Positions 1-9,293 of a DNA stretch of 64,000 nt are shown here, in pieces. The notes below the pieces were generated by a model that saw nothing but the letters and a program-made list of their open reading frames with translations, had not been told where the DNA came from and did no database searches. The position numbers and the translations under genes were made by a program. The stretch covers positions 33,742-97,741 of the forward strand of contig NZ_WFGV02000020.1 in assembly GCF_010095445.2 (NCBI RefSeq). The letters are read 5' to 3'. The stretch comes from Pseudomonas sp. TNT3. GTDB taxonomy: Bacteria > Pseudomonadota > Gammaproteobacteria > Pseudomonadales > Pseudomonadaceae. Positions within the stretch are counted from its first letter, which is position 1. Every line of letters starts with the position of its first letter.

Positions 1-229
1 TCAAGCTGCTGTCAGCCAGGTTGAGCGTTTTGTATTCGTCTTCACCGGTGCGCAGCAATTGCCGGGCACTGATGCCCAGTTTGCCCAGCAGGTTCTGGAT
101 TTGCGCGGCATCCAGCGGCGTTTCCAGGTACCGGACCACGGTCGGGGTCAGGCCACGGGCTTGGAGCAGTTCGAGCGCACCGCGGGATTTCGAGCAGCGC
201 GGGTTGTGATAAAGCGTCAGATCGGTCAT
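1..229 (-). CDS. arsC: ArsC-family reductase, N-terminal part (runs off window start)
   Basis: Reading leftward from the ATG at 229, the product begins MTDLTLYHNPRCSKSRGALE, the thioredoxin-fold start of glutaredoxin-dependent arsenate reductases of the ArsC/YffB superfamily, with the nucleophilic Cys in the NPRCSKSRG loop. About 76 residues lie in the window; the C-terminal part, including the expected arginine, lies beyond base 1. It is divergent from the TlpA-like lipoprotein gene at 344. The family includes true arsenate reductases and relatives of unknown substrate. No arsenic regulator or pump gene is visible here, so arsenate reduction is inferred from family only. Confidence 0.85.
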   Translation of the reverse strand, partial: MTDLTLYHNPRCSKSRGALELLQARGLTPTVVRYLETPLDAAQIQNLLGKLGISARQLLRTGEDEYKTLNLADSSL

Positions 230-343
230 GTGCGGGTCGCATCTTGCGTAAGGTGGCGGCTATTCTAACTGTGCAGCGCGTATTCCAGAACCTGGAGAGG
301 CAATGGGTCGCGGCGGTATTCTTTTTTTGACAAGGATTACGAC

Positions 344-811
344 ATGACTAGACGACTGGCAGCGGCATTGGCGATCTTCGGCACGTTACTGCTGGGGGGC
401 TGTGGCAATGATTACGGAATCGACCAGAACGGCCAGAAAGTCGCCGCCGACCGTCTGGACAAGCAATGGCTGGTGCTCAATTACTGGGCGGAATGGTGCG
501 GGCCTTGCCGAACCGAGATACCCGAGTTGAATACCTTGGCCGAGCAGCTCAAGGGCAAGAAGATCGATGTGTTCGGGGTCAACTTCGATAATGTGCAGGG
601 CGAAGAGCTGAAAAGCGCCAGCGAGAAGCTGGGGATCAAGTTCACCGTGCTGGCCCAGGATCCGGCCGAGCTGTTCGAAGTGCCGCGCAGCGAAGCGTTA
701 CCCGTGACCTACATCATCGATGACAAGGGCAAGGTGCGTGAGCAGTTGATGGGTGAGCAGACGGCGGCGGGTGTGATGGCGAAGCTTGAGGCGTTGCAGG
801 CAACTAATTGA
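344..811 (+). CDS. TlpA-family thiol:disulfide lipoprotein
   Basis: The 155-residue product has a lipoprotein signal with lipobox LGGC (Cys20), so it should be anchored in the cell envelope facing the periplasm. A thioredoxin fold follows, with the active site WCGPC (Cys52, Cys55) and the cis-proline region ALPVTYIID near residue 125. The family comprises TlpA/ResA-like periplasmic thiol-disulfide oxidoreductases that reduce or oxidise substrate cysteines, often for cytochrome or copper-protein maturation; the substrate here is unknown. The gene is divergent from the arsC-like gene and converges on the META-domain gene, with a long perfect inverted repeat (845-948) just downstream. Confidence 0.9.
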   Translation: MTRRLAAALAIFGTLLLGGCGNDYGIDQNGQKVAADRLDKQWLVLNYWAEWCGPCRTEIPELNTLAEQLKGKKIDVFGVNFDNVQGEELKSASEKLGIKFTVLAQDPAELFEVPRSEALPVTYIIDDKGKVREQLMGEQTAAGVMAKLEALQATN

Positions 812-844
812 TTGCGCAGATGGCAGGGGCTTTTTGTGGTACGG

Positions 845-948
845 GGCTTTTGTGGCGAGGGGATTCATCCCCGTTGGACTGCGCAGCGGTCCCTTTTTTG
901 GGGTCGCTTCGCAACCCAACGGGGATGAATCCCCTCGCCACAAAAGCC
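845..948. repeat. REP-type inverted repeat with 33-bp perfect arms
   Basis: The left arm 845-877 and right arm 916-948 are exact reverse complements over 33 bases, separated by a 38-base loop that holds a smaller imperfect GCAGCGG/TCGCTTCGC pairing. The core TGTGGCGAGGGGATT is shared with the element at 35477-35623. It lies between two converging genes (stops at 811 and 1003), so besides being a REP doublet it could act as a bidirectional transcription barrier. Confidence 0.85.
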
Positions 949-1002
949 GCTGAGCACAAAATCCCCTTGCCACAGTAAGTCAGCCGGGTTCAGCAGAGGT
1001 GA

Positions 1003-1407
1003 TCAACCCTCTTCAAGCCACCAGCGCAGCGGCTTGCCTTCGGCGGGCCAGAAGCGCATCTGCTCGATGGGCGAAATGTCCCAACGCTGCACATTTTCCA
1101 GTGCCTGCAAAAAGCGTTTTTCCTGTTCCATCAGCGCAGGCGCACACAGTTTGCGCGTGCTGCCAATCTTGCCGAAGCTCAGCTTGTCGCCTTCCAGCGT
1201 ATAGGGCGCGAACCAATGGTTACAGCCGCCGTTGCCGTAGGCTCGACCATCTTCACCGAGGGTGATGGTCAAGTGGCTGTAATCCATCAGCGGACGTTCG
1301 CCAATCCATTCCAGAATGTAGCTGCGGTTCTGTTGCAGTTGCACCGGCTCGGCGGCGCAGCCCATCAGGCTGGCACCCACCATCGCGGTCATAGCGAGGC
1401 GTTTCAT
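1003..1407 (-). CDS. META-domain (HslJ-like) lipoprotein
   Basis: The start is the ATG at 1407, preceded by GGAGCC and overlapping the upstream stop as ATGA; a longer reading from 1434 would run into the upstream gene without a ribosome site. The 134-residue product has a lipoprotein signal (MKRLAMTAMVGASLMGC, Cys17) and then a META fold with the typical G-x-GGCNHWFA segment and a paired cysteine later (RKLCAP). META/HslJ proteins are small envelope lipoproteins linked in E. coli to heat and novobiocin tolerance; the biochemical role is not known. The overlap implies co-translation with the zinc-ribbon protein upstream. Confidence 0.85.
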   Translation of the reverse strand: MKRLAMTAMVGASLMGCAAEPVQLQQNRSYILEWIGERPLMDYSHLTITLGEDGRAYGNGGCNHWFAPYTLEGDKLSFGKIGSTRKLCAPALMEQEKRFLQALENVQRWDISPIEQMRFWPAEGKPLRWWLEEG

Positions 1408-1841
1408 CACGCAGGCTCCTGGCATTTCGGGCACAGGTGCTTCTCGCCGACAGTGGTCCAGCCCAGCTCGGCAATCCGCGCGGTGGCGGCCGGTTTTTCA
1501 GCCTTGTTGCCCAGCTTGGCGTCGACGGCGAACTCAAAGCTCAGCTCTTTGGCGCAGCTGTCGCAATTGACTTTCCAGGTGTGGATGGCCAATTCGCCGA
1601 ACACCGGACCACTCGCAACCGCGACCCATTGGCCCGGTGGATTGATCAAGTGGCGAACCGTTTCGACGGTCAGGCGCATGGACAGGTCCTTGCTGCCTTT
1701 GAGGGTCACGACCAGCACGTCGTTGTTGCGAATCGAACCACCGTTACCGGTGACCTGATAACGCCCAGGCACAAGGGCGCGGCATTCGGTGAGGGTGTGT
1801 TGCGGGTTCATCAGGGTATAGCGAAAATCGTGTTCGGCCAT
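1407..1841 (-). CDS. Conserved hypothetical protein with C-terminal double CxxC
   Basis: The start at 1841 is chosen because GGAGGACCC lies just upstream; the open frame extends further to 1901 without signals. The 144-residue product has no signal peptide or membrane segment. It carries N-C-D-S-C near residue 103 and C-P-K-C at the very end, spaced like a split zinc ribbon, with a conserved-looking GxWVAVxSGP segment in the middle. I cannot name the family or give a function. Its stop overlaps the start of the META lipoprotein gene, so the two are probably one transcript. Confidence 0.75.
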   Translation of the reverse strand: MAEHDFRYTLMNPQHTLTECRALVPGRYQVTGNGGSIRNNDVLVVTLKGSKDLSMRLTVETVRHLINPPGQWVAVASGPVFGELAIHTWKVNCDSCAKELSFEFAVDAKLGNKAEKPAATARIAELGWTTVGEKHLCPKCQEPA

Positions 1842-1918
1842 GGGTCCTCCAAATATGCGCGGCATGCTAGCACGGACATCGCCGCAGCATGGAGCGGGCA
1901 AGTGACCTTCGATCTGGT

Positions 1919-2911
1919 TCAGCCGGCAGCCACAAGATTCTGCGGCTTTCCATCCGCCCAGGCCGCGATGTTCTGCAGCGTGGTCGTGGCAATGGCGCCC
2001 AGTGCTTCGCGGGTCAGGAAGGCTTGATGCGCCGTGATGATCACGTTTGGAAAGGTCAGCAGGCGCGCCAGCACATCGTCTTGCAGTGGCAGGTCCGAGC
2101 GGTCTTCAAAAAACAGCTGGGCCTCTTCCTCATACACATCCAGCCCCAGATAGCCCAGTCGACCGTCCTTCAGTGCGTCGATCAGTGCAGGCGTGTCCAC
2201 CAGACCGCCGCGTCCGGTGTTGATCAGCATCGCCCCAGGCTGCATGTGTGCCAGTGACTCGCTGTTGATCAAATACTTGCTCTGTTCGTTAAGCGGGCAG
2301 TGCAGGCTGATGATCTGCGCCTGGGCCAACAGTTCCGGCAAGCTCAGGTAGCGGGCGCCGAGGGCTTCGACGTCGGGATTGGGGTAGGGGTCGTAGGCCA
2401 GCAACTCGCAGCCAAACCCGTGCATGATTTTCGCGAAGGTTGCGCCGATCTGCCCTGTGCCCACCACGCCGACCGTCTTGCCCACCAGGTCGAAGCCCGT
2501 CAGCCCATGCAAACTGAAATCGCCTTCGCGGGTGCGGTTGTACGCGCGGTGCAAACGACGGTTGAGCGCAAGGATCAATGCCACCGCATGCTCGGCTACT
2601 GCATGCGGCGAATAGGCCGGGACCCGCACAATGGCCAGTCCCAGGCGCTTGGCGACTGCCAGATCGACATGGTTGTAACCCGCCGAGCGCAGGGCGATCA
2701 GTCGGGTACCACCGGCGGCCAGGCATTCGAGCACAGGCGCGCTCAAGTCATCATTGATGAAGGCGCAGACCACCTCGTGATGCTCCGCCAATGCCACGGT
2801 ATCGACGCTCAATCGCGCCGATTGAAACTGCAACTCGATGCCGTCGGGCAGTTTTGCAGCGAGAAAACTCTCGCGGTCGTAATTCTGGCTGCTGAAAAGA
2901 ATGGTGCGCAT
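1919..2911 (-). CDS. ldhA: Fermentative D-lactate dehydrogenase
   Basis: The 330-residue protein (MRTILFSSQNYDRESF start, GGAGGACAGC before the ATG at 2911) is a D-isomer-specific 2-hydroxyacid dehydrogenase. It shows the Rossmann motif VVGTGQIGATFA, the catalytic Arg in NTGRGGLVD, a Glu-rich DVYEEEAQ segment and the catalytic His in ITAHQAFLT. Length and sequence fit LdhA, which reduces pyruvate to D-lactate with NADH in the cytoplasm. The gene order ldhA-gacS is the same as remembered for P. aeruginosa (PA0927-PA0928). A REP doublet separates it from gacS, so they are probably transcribed separately. Confidence 0.93.
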   Translation of the reverse strand: MRTILFSSQNYDRESFLAAKLPDGIELQFQSARLSVDTVALAEHHEVVCAFINDDLSAPVLECLAAGGTRLIALRSAGYNHVDLAVAKRLGLAIVRVPAYSPHAVAEHAVALILALNRRLHRAYNRTREGDFSLHGLTGFDLVGKTVGVVGTGQIGATFAKIMHGFGCELLAYDPYPNPDVEALGARYLSLPELLAQAQIISLHCPLNEQSKYLINSESLAHMQPGAMLINTGRGGLVDTPALIDALKDGRLGYLGLDVYEEEAQLFFEDRSDLPLQDDVLARLLTFPNVIITAHQAFLTREALGAIATTTLQNIAAWADGKPQNLVAAG

Positions 2912-2961
2912 GCTGTCCTCCTGGAAATTTTCAAGCTTTGACGCTTCACGCTTCACGCTTT

Positions 2962-3094
2962 TGTAGCAGCTGGCGAAGCCTGCGTTCGGCGGCGAAGCCG
3001 TCGTAAAACTGGTGACCTCGGTGCTTCAGATGAACCGCATTTGACGAATTTACGACGGCTTCGCCGCCGAACGCAGGCTTCGCCAGCTGCTACA
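2962..3094. repeat. REP doublet with 46-bp perfect inverted arms
   Basis: Arms 2962-3007 and 3049-3094 are exact reverse complements over 46 bases, starting TGTAGCAGCTGGCGAAGCC, with a 41-base loop. The same element recurs at 15035-15167 with two changed bases matched in both arms. This is the layout of a REP doublet (REPIN), a non-autonomous repeat mobilised in trans by RAYT transposases in fluorescent Pseudomonas. No RAYT gene is in this window. Confidence 0.88.
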
Positions 3095-3127
3095 GGGAAC
3101 GGCGGTTAGGCGAATACCTACGTTACA

Positions 3128-5881
3128 TCAAGCATTGATACGCGCATGCGCGGCCAGACGGTTGATGGCCCGGTCAAGCTCTTCCAGTGCGCTATAGGCT
3201 TTCGGGTCCTGTCGCTTGAGCAGGGTTTCACTGCGCTGGCAGGCAGCGCGTAATTGCGGGACGCCGCAATAACGTGTCGCGCCATGCAGGCGATGGACGC
3301 GTTCGATCAAGGCGTTGTTGTCATCGGTATCCCGGGCAAAGCGGATGGCCTCGCGGTCGGCTTCAAGCGAGGCGAGCAACATCGCCAGCATGTCAGCCGC
3401 CAGATCCGCCTTACCGGCGGCCAGACGCAGGCCCTCTTCGTGATCGAGCACCTGCAACTCGTGTGCACCAGCATGTCCGTCACCGGAACGCTCGGGCCCG
3501 TGGTTGCGCAGCGCCAGACCACTCCATTTCAAAACCACCTGGGCCAATTGCCGTTCACTGATGGGCTTGGTCAGGTAATCGTCCATGCCACTTTGCAACA
3601 AGGCACGCTTTTCGTTGGCCATGGCGTGAGCGGTCAGCGCGACGATGGGCAAAGGCGTGCAGTGCCGCTCGCTTTCCCACTGACGAATGGCCTCGGTGCT
3701 CTGGCGCCCATCCATGCCGGGCATCTGCACGTCCATCAGCACCAGGTCGAAGGTCTCGTTCTGCACGGCTTTGACCGCCGCGTATCCACTTTCCACGGCC
3801 AGCACCTTGGCGCCCATGTCTTCGAGCAAGGTTTGCACCAGAAGAAGGTTGGCGGGATTGTCGTCGACACACAGCACTTTCGGGGCGCGGCTGGACAGCG
3901 GTTCCCCCGGCTCGTTACGCACCTGGCGCGGGTTGACCAGGTCGGACAAGGCTCGGCGCAGTTTGCGGGTGCAGGCCGGCTTGGCCTGAAGCTGACTGTG
4001 CGGGTTGGGTACGGACAGATGGAACAGCGTCTGCTCGGTGGTCGGGCACAGCACGAGCACCTTGCAGCCCAGATGTTCCAGGTCCCAGATGTGTTGGTTG
4101 AGGCGTTCTGGCGGCATGTCGTTGCTGGTGATGCCAAGTACCGCCAGGTCGATCGCCTGATCGGTCTGATGCGCACCGGTAACGCCATTGGTCAGGCTTT
4201 CCAGGGTATTGAATGGCGTGACAGCGAGGCCGCAATCTTCCAGCTGATGCTGCAAGGCCTGGCGTGCCAATTCGTGATTCTCCAGGACCGCCACCCGACG
4301 CCCCAGCAGCGGTGGGCCTGGCAGGTCTTCGGCGTCGTCGCGGGTCTTGGGCAGGCTCAGGCTGATCCAGAATTCCGAACCTTCCCCCGGTGTGCTGTCG
4401 ACCCCGATCTCGCCGCCCATTTGCTCGATCAGCCGTTTGGAAATTACCAGCCCCAGACCAGTACCACCGGGTTGGCGCGACAACGAGTTATCCGCCTGAC
4501 TGAACGCCTGGAACAGGGCGCGCACGTCCTGGCTCGACAGGCCAATCCCTGTGTCTTGAATGCTGATGCGCAATTGCACGCTGTCTTCGTGTTCGTCCTC
4601 GAGCATGGCACGGGCGACGATGGTGCCTTCGCGGGTGAACTTGATCGCGTTGCTGACGAGGTTGGTCAGTATTTGCTTGAGCCGCAGCGGATCGCCCACC
4701 AGCGACAGCGGCGTATCCCGATACACCAGGCTCACCAGTTCCAGCTGCTTGGCGTGGGCGGCGGGGGCGAGGATCGTCAGCGTGTCCTGCAGCAGATCCC
4801 GCAGGTTGAACGGAATGTGGTCGAGCACCAGTTTGCCGGCCTCGATCTTCGAGAAGTCGAGAATCTCGTTGATGATCCCCAACAGGCTGTCGGCAGACTT
4901 TTCGATGGTGCCCAGGTAATCCAGCTGGCGCGGCGTCAGTTCGCTTTTTTGCAGCAGATGAGTGAAGCCGAGGATCCCGTTGAGCGGTGTGCGGATTTCA
5001 TGGCTCATGTTGGCCAGGAACTCGGACTTGATCCGGCTTGCCTCCAGGGCTTCCTTGCGCGCCAGGTCCAGCTCGATGTTCTGGATTTCGATGGTTTCAA
5101 GGTTCTGGCGCACGTCTTCGGTGGCCTGGTCGACGCTGTGCTGCAATTCTTCCTGGGCGTTTTGCAGGGTGCCCGCCATGCGATTGATCCCGGACGCCAG
5201 TTCATCCAGTTCCTGACTGCCGAGGGGCGGCAGTCGGGTTTCCAGGTGACCGTCCTTGAGCTGGGAGACGGCTTGCTTGATCTGGCTCAACGGTCGGTTG
5301 ATGGTTCGACCCATGCGCAGCGCCAGCAGCGCGGCACCGCCCAGCCCCGCAGCGATCAACAGCAGGCTGGCGAACAGGCTGCGGTAACCGCGCAACAGCA
5401 TGCCGTTGTGTGACAGCTCCAGTTCTACCCAGCCGAGCAACCGTTCAGCTTCTGCAGGAATCACATCGCCGGCGAGGTTGCGGTGTTTGCCGAACACTGG
5501 CAGCAGGTAACGCGTCGCATCGTTGCCACTGCGGCGCAGCAATTGCGAACCGTTGCCCTGGGGCGCCTTGTTGAGCATGGTCGGGCCCGCATGGGCGAGC
5601 AGGGTACGGTCCGGCGCGAGGAAGGACACTGCGCGAACATCCGGTTGCTCCAGGGATTGCGTGGCGATGCGTTCCAGCAGTTCGTTGTTCTTGTGGCCCA
5701 TGGCGGGTGCCACCAGCGGCGCCAGTTGCTCGGCGATCATTTCGCCACGCTGCATAAGCTGGGTCTGCAGGTCGGACTGCTGCATCCAGGTGAAATAGCC
5801 CCCCAGGACCAACGCCATCAGGCTGGTCGGCAACAGGGTCAGCAACAGCACGCGGCCTTTAATTCCGAGTTTCTTGAGCAC
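3128..5881 (-). CDS. gacS: Hybrid sensor histidine kinase GacS (BarA)
   Basis: The start is the GTG at 5881 with GGAGAG upstream, giving 917 residues, the usual length of Pseudomonas GacS. Order of parts: TM1 about 10-31, periplasmic sensor about 32-166, TM2 about 168-189, HAMP, dimerisation domain with His294 in [12 protein letters not shown], ATPase boxes [15 protein letters not shown] and GGTGLGL, a degenerate receiver, a true receiver with Asp717 in [13 protein letters not shown], and a C-terminal HPt domain with His863 in [12 protein letters not shown]. All phosphorelay residues are intact, so the protein looks functional. GacS phosphorylates GacA, which drives small RNAs that titrate RsmA/E and so controls secondary metabolism, biofilm and biocontrol traits. 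GacA and the small RNAs are not in the window. Confidence 0.97.
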   Translation of the reverse strand: MLKKLGIKGRVLLLTLLPTSLMALVLGGYFTWMQQSDLQTQLMQRGEMIAEQLAPLVAPAMGHKNNELLERIATQSLEQPDVRAVSFLAPDRTLLAHAGPTMLNKAPQGNGSQLLRRSGNDATRYLLPVFGKHRNLAGDVIPAEAERLLGWVELELSHNGMLLRGYRSLFASLLLIAAGLGGAALLALRMGRTINRPLSQIKQAVSQLKDGHLETRLPPLGSQELDELASGINRMAGTLQNAQEELQHSVDQATEDVRQNLETIEIQNIELDLARKEALEASRIKSEFLANMSHEIRTPLNGILGFTHLLQKSELTPRQLDYLGTIEKSADSLLGIINEILDFSKIEAGKLVLDHIPFNLRDLLQDTLTILAPAAHAKQLELVSLVYRDTPLSLVGDPLRLKQILTNLVSNAIKFTREGTIVARAMLEDEHEDSVQLRISIQDTGIGLSSQDVRALFQAFSQADNSLSRQPGGTGLGLVISKRLIEQMGGEIGVDSTPGEGSEFWISLSLPKTRDDAEDLPGPPLLGRRVAVLENHELARQALQHQLEDCGLAVTPFNTLESLTNGVTGAHQTDQAIDLAVLGITSNDMPPERLNQHIWDLEHLGCKVLVLCPTTEQTLFHLSVPNPHSQLQAKPACTRKLRRALSDLVNPRQVRNEPGEPLSSRAPKVLCVDDNPANLLLVQTLLEDMGAKVLAVESGYAAVKAVQNETFDLVLMDVQMPGMDGRQSTEAIRQWESERHCTPLPIVALTAHAMANEKRALLQSGMDDYLTKPISERQLAQVVLKWSGLALRNHGPERSGDGHAGAHELQVLDHEEGLRLAAGKADLAADMLAMLLASLEADREAIRFARDTDDNNALIERVHRLHGATRYCGVPQLRAACQRSETLLKRQDPKAYSALEELDRAINRLAAHARINA

Positions 5882-6095
5882 GCATCTCTCCTGCATCCAG
5901 CTATTAAATGACCTGCGCTTACGTCCGGTAGGCGCCACCTGCGCAGTGTAGCGATTTGCAGGCAGCCCTTCTTCGTAAAATTGAACGGGTCAGTCGTCGG
6001 TCCGTACCGCCTGTTGGCGTCTTGGGCAAACCTTGGGTTGCCCAAGGCGAGGCAATCTTGAATAATCGCCAACTGAGAATTATTTGCAGATACTC

Positions 6096-6818
6096 ATGAC
6101 TCCCATCTCTATTGATCATCCACGCATCCTCGCCATTGAGGACGACCTCGTGCTCGGTGCATACGTGCATGAGCATTTGGGCCGCAACGGCTTCCAGGTG
6201 ACCTGGTGCAAAAACGGTCAGGAAGGGCTGAACATGGCGCGCGCGCAAGCGTTCGATGTGGTGTTGATGGATATTCTGCTGCCGGGACTGGACGGATTGA
6301 AAGCGCTGACACAATTGCGCGAGAGCCACTCCACCCCGGTGTTGCTGATGTCTGCGCTTGGGGCCGAGGCGGATCGCATCAGCGGCTTTCAACTGGGCGC
6401 GGATGACTACCTGCCAAAACCCTTCAGCATGGTTGAGTTGCGGGTACGCATAGAAGCGATCCTGCGGCGTGTAGCGCTTGACCGCCGGCCCGCGCCCATC
6501 GTCGTTGCGCCTGCGACCGACAGCCTGCGTTTCGACGATCAGTGTTTTGAGGTCTTCTACTGCGACAAGGCGGCCGGTCTGACCCGTAGCGAGTTTCGGT
6601 TGCTGGAAACACTGAACCGCAACGGCGATGAAGTGTTGAGCAAAGCCTTCCTTTATCAGCAAGTCCTGCAACGTGGTTACGCGGCTCATGACCGCAGCCT
6701 GGACATGCATATCAGCCAGATCCGCCGCAAGCTCAAGGCCATCGGCTATACCGAGCGCGAAGTGCGCACGGTCTGGGGCAAAGGCTATGTATTGAGTGCC
6801 AGCGATGAAGTGGTCTGA
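6096..6818 (+). CDS. OmpR-family response regulator (at the pirR position)
   Basis: The ATG at 6096 gives 240 residues; a TTG twelve bases upstream is less likely. The receiver has the acidic pair EDD near residue 15, phospho-acceptor Asp59 in VVLMDILLPG and the Lys in DDYLPKPF, followed by a winged-helix DNA-binding domain ending in VRTVWGKGYVLS. It overlaps the kinase gene by 14 bases, so the two form one unit. In PAO1 the pair between gacS and cysM is PirR-PirS, which controls the enterobactin receptor PirA. No receptor gene follows here, so I do not assign the pir name. The gene is divergent from gacS. Confidence 0.9.
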   Translation: MTPISIDHPRILAIEDDLVLGAYVHEHLGRNGFQVTWCKNGQEGLNMARAQAFDVVLMDILLPGLDGLKALTQLRESHSTPVLLMSALGAEADRISGFQLGADDYLPKPFSMVELRVRIEAILRRVALDRRPAPIVVAPATDSLRFDDQCFEVFYCDKAAGLTRSEFRLLETLNRNGDEVLSKAFLYQQVLQRGYAAHDRSLDMHISQIRRKLKAIGYTEREVRTVWGKGYVLSASDEVV

Positions 6819-8223
6819 CCTGCCGGGCCGGCATTCCCTGTTCTGGAAACTGGCCTTCCTGCTGGTGGCCTTTTGTCTGCTGATGATCTGGCTCAGTTGG
6901 TCCTGGGGCCGGTACATGGAGGAGCGCAACCAATTCCTCTCGGACGACGCCCGGGGCACTTTGACGCGCTACGCCGCCGAGGCCGAGCAGGCCTGGACGC
7001 AGGGCGGGCGGGCTGGCGTCGATAGCTTTCTGCAAAGCATGCCGCAGCGTGAATCGGGCTGGGTCGGTGTCATCAGTGGTGACTTGCAATCATTGAGCAG
7101 CCAGGAAATATCGGACAAGGACGTCCAGCACCTGACCTTTCTGCGCGGCCTCGACTGGCCGATCCACAAGAAAGGACTGCCATGGATGCGCGTCCCCTTT
7201 CCAGAAAATTCTTCTGCCGGCAGCCTGGTGATCGAACTGCCCCAACGCTTTGTGCCCGGTCAATACCGGGTGTTTTGGCGGGTGATTACCAACGGCGTGA
7301 TCCCGGGGCTGTTCACCCTGCTGCTGTGCGTCGGGTTGTATCGGCTATTGGTGGTTCCGCTGAATAACCTGCGCGAACAGGCCAATGCCTGGCGTGCCGA
7401 TCAGTTGGGTGTACGCCTGTCGAGCCGCACGACCAATCGTCAGGATGAGCTGGGAGAATTGGGCAGGGCTTTCGACCACATGTCCGAGCGGCTGCAATCC
7501 ACGGTGGCCTTGCAGCAACAATTGCTGCGCGACCTGTCCCACGAATTACGCACGCCGCTCAGCCGCCTGCGAGTAGCCAGCGAAAGCGAACAAAGCCTGG
7601 CGCAATTGCGTGAGCGTATAGGCCGGGAGGTCGATGGCATGCAGCGCCTGGTGGACGACACGTTGCAATTGGCGTGGCTTGATACCGAACGCGCGCCGTT
7701 ACCCGATGAGGCGATTCAAATCCAGGCGTTGTGGGAGATGCTCACGGAAAATGCCTGCTATGAAAGCTGTTGGTCGATGGCCCGGTTGCAGTGCACGGTG
7801 GACTCATCTTGCTGGGTCCGCGGCAATCTCAATACGTTGGCCCAGGCACTGGAAAATATTCTGCGCAACGCGGTACGACACTCGCCCATCGGCGGGGTAG
7901 TGACGCTGGGAGGTCGACGTGACGGCGAATTTTGGCACTTGTGGCTGGAAGACGAGGGCGGCGGGGTGGCTGAAACCGATCTGGAGCGAATTTTCTTGCC
8001 GTTTACCCGGCTCGACGGTTCGAGACCAGGGAATGGCGGGTTTGGGCTGGGGTTAAGCATTGCGAGAAATGCCGTGCAGCGGCAGGGCGGCGAAATCTGG
8101 GCGCAGAACACCGGGACCGGGTTGCGGCTGAATGTGCGGCTGGTGGCTGATGCAGGGGAGGACAATGATGCCGCCTTCGCGAACAACCCCGCGGTGAATG
8201 TCTGTCGATCACGGATTGTGTGA
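6805..8223 (+). CDS. Sensor histidine kinase partner of the 6096 regulator
   Basis: The 472-residue kinase starts at the ATG at 6805 inside the end of the regulator gene. It has TM1 about 13-33, a periplasmic loop of about 125 residues, TM2 about 162-182, a HAMP segment, His246 in RDLSHELRTPLSR, the N-box NILRNAVRHSP and the glycine boxes EDEGGG and FGLGLS. This is the EnvZ/CpxA-type architecture: an inner-membrane sensor that phosphorylates its cognate OmpR-type regulator. The input signal cannot be read from the sequence. The last ~25 residues after the ATPase domain are not conserved-looking. Confidence 0.9.
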   Translation: MKWSDLPGRHSLFWKLAFLLVAFCLLMIWLSWSWGRYMEERNQFLSDDARGTLTRYAAEAEQAWTQGGRAGVDSFLQSMPQRESGWVGVISGDLQSLSSQEISDKDVQHLTFLRGLDWPIHKKGLPWMRVPFPENSSAGSLVIELPQRFVPGQYRVFWRVITNGVIPGLFTLLLCVGLYRLLVVPLNNLREQANAWRADQLGVRLSSRTTNRQDELGELGRAFDHMSERLQSTVALQQQLLRDLSHELRTPLSRLRVASESEQSLAQLRERIGREVDGMQRLVDDTLQLAWLDTERAPLPDEAIQIQALWEMLTENACYESCWSMARLQCTVDSSCWVRGNLNTLAQALENILRNAVRHSPIGGVVTLGGRRDGEFWHLWLEDEGGGVAETDLERIFLPFTRLDGSRPGNGGFGLGLSIARNAVQRQGGEIWAQNTGTGLRLNVRLVADAGEDNDAAFANNPAVNVCRSRIV

Positions 8224-8235
8224 TCCAGCCGACCT

Positions 8236-8262
8236 TGTGGGAGTGGGCTTGCCCGCGATGAG
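8236..8262. repeat. Single REP-like half element
   Basis: TGTGGGAGTGGGCTTGCCCGCGATGAG matches the common fluorescent-group REP consensus (GTGGGAG...GCTTGCCCGCGA) and contains its own short GGGCTTGCCC palindrome. No full partner arm is present before cysM, so it looks like a solo or decayed copy. Confidence 0.6.
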
Positions 8263-8390
8263 GCCCGCACATCCCGCACAAAACTTCGCCCTTATTCCTA
8301 CAAGCCATAAGCACCGCACTTTGCGTGATATGGGGTTGCAAGGTTTGCCGGTATGATAGGCGCCCCCGCAGTCTGGATTGCGAATACGCC

Positions 8391-9293
8391 ATGACCTTGC
8401 AGTACCCAACCATCGCCGATTGCGTCGGCAACACCCCGCTGGTTCGTTTGCAGCGCCTGCCTGGCGCCACCAGCAATACTCTTTTGCTCAAGCTTGAGGG
8501 GAATAACCCGGCGGGTTCGGTCAAGGACCGTCCTGCGCTGTCGATGATCACCCGTGCCGAGTTGCGCGGGCAGATTCACGCTGGCGATACGTTGATCGAA
8601 GCGACTTCGGGTAACACCGGGATTGCGCTGGCCATGGCCGCCGCGATCAAGGGTTACAAGATGATCCTGATCATGCCGGACAATTCCAGCGCCGAGCGCA
8701 AGGCCGCCATGACCGCCTATGGTGCCGAACTTATCCTGGTCACCCAGGAAGAAGGCATGGAAGGCGCTCGCGATCTGGCCCAGCGCATGGAGGCCGAAGG
8801 TCGTGGCAAGGTGCTGGATCAGTTCGCCAACGGTGACAACCCTGAAGCGCACTACACCACCACCGGCCCGGAAATCTGGCGGCAGACCGAGGGCACCATC
8901 ACTCATTTCGTCAGCTCGATGGGCACCACCGGCACCATCATGGGCGTTTCGCGCTATCTGAAAGAACAGAGCGACAGCGTGCAGATCGTCGGCCTTCAAC
9001 CGATGGAAGGCTCGGCGATTCCGGGCATCCGTCGCTGGCCACAAGAGTATTTGCCGAAGATCTACCAGGCCGATCGAGTGGACCGGATCGTCGACATGGC
9101 CCAAAGCGAAGCTGAAGACGTGACCCGTCGCCTGGCTCGCGAAGAAGGGATCTTCTGCGGCGTGTCCTCGGGCGGTGCCGTGGCCGCGATGTTGCGCTTG
9201 TCCAAAGAAGTTGAAAACGCGGTGATCGTCGCGATCATCTGCGACCGTGGCGACCGTTACTTGTCGACCGGCATTTTCGACGCGCCCAACTGA
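8391..9293 (+). CDS. cysM: Cysteine synthase B
   Basis: The ATG at 8391 gives 300 residues beginning [20 protein letters not shown]. The pyridoxal-phosphate lysine is Lys45 in [11 protein letters not shown], the substrate loop is [10 protein letters not shown] and the phosphate-binding loop is SSMGTTGT. The C-terminal half is shorter than in CysK, and the protein fits CysM, which makes cysteine from O-acetylserine and sulfide or S-sulfocysteine from thiosulfate. It is followed immediately by rlmD, whose ATG shares the last base of the stop codon, and the cysM-rlmD-relA-mazG order matches that remembered in other pseudomonads. Confidence 0.95.
   Translation: MTLQYPTIADCVGNTPLVRLQRLPGATSNTLLLKLEGNNPAGSVKDRPALSMITRAELRGQIHAGDTLIEATSGNTGIALAMAAAIKGYKMILIMPDNSSAERKAAMTAYGAELILVTQEEGMEGARDLAQRMEAEGRGKVLDQFANGDNPEAHYTTTGPEIWRQTEGTITHFVSSMGTTGTIMGVSRYLKEQSDSVQIVGLQPMEGSAIPGIRRWPQEYLPKIYQADRVDRIVDMAQSEAEDVTRRLAREEGIFCGVSSGGAVAAMLRLSKEVENAVIVAIICDRGDRYLSTGIFDAPN

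Noticed and set aside
3254..5413. Open frame of 719 codons on the plus strand across gacS
   Set aside because: It is the antisense shadow of gacS. High GC gives long open frames opposite real genes; the product is His/Gln/Arg-rich without any domain.
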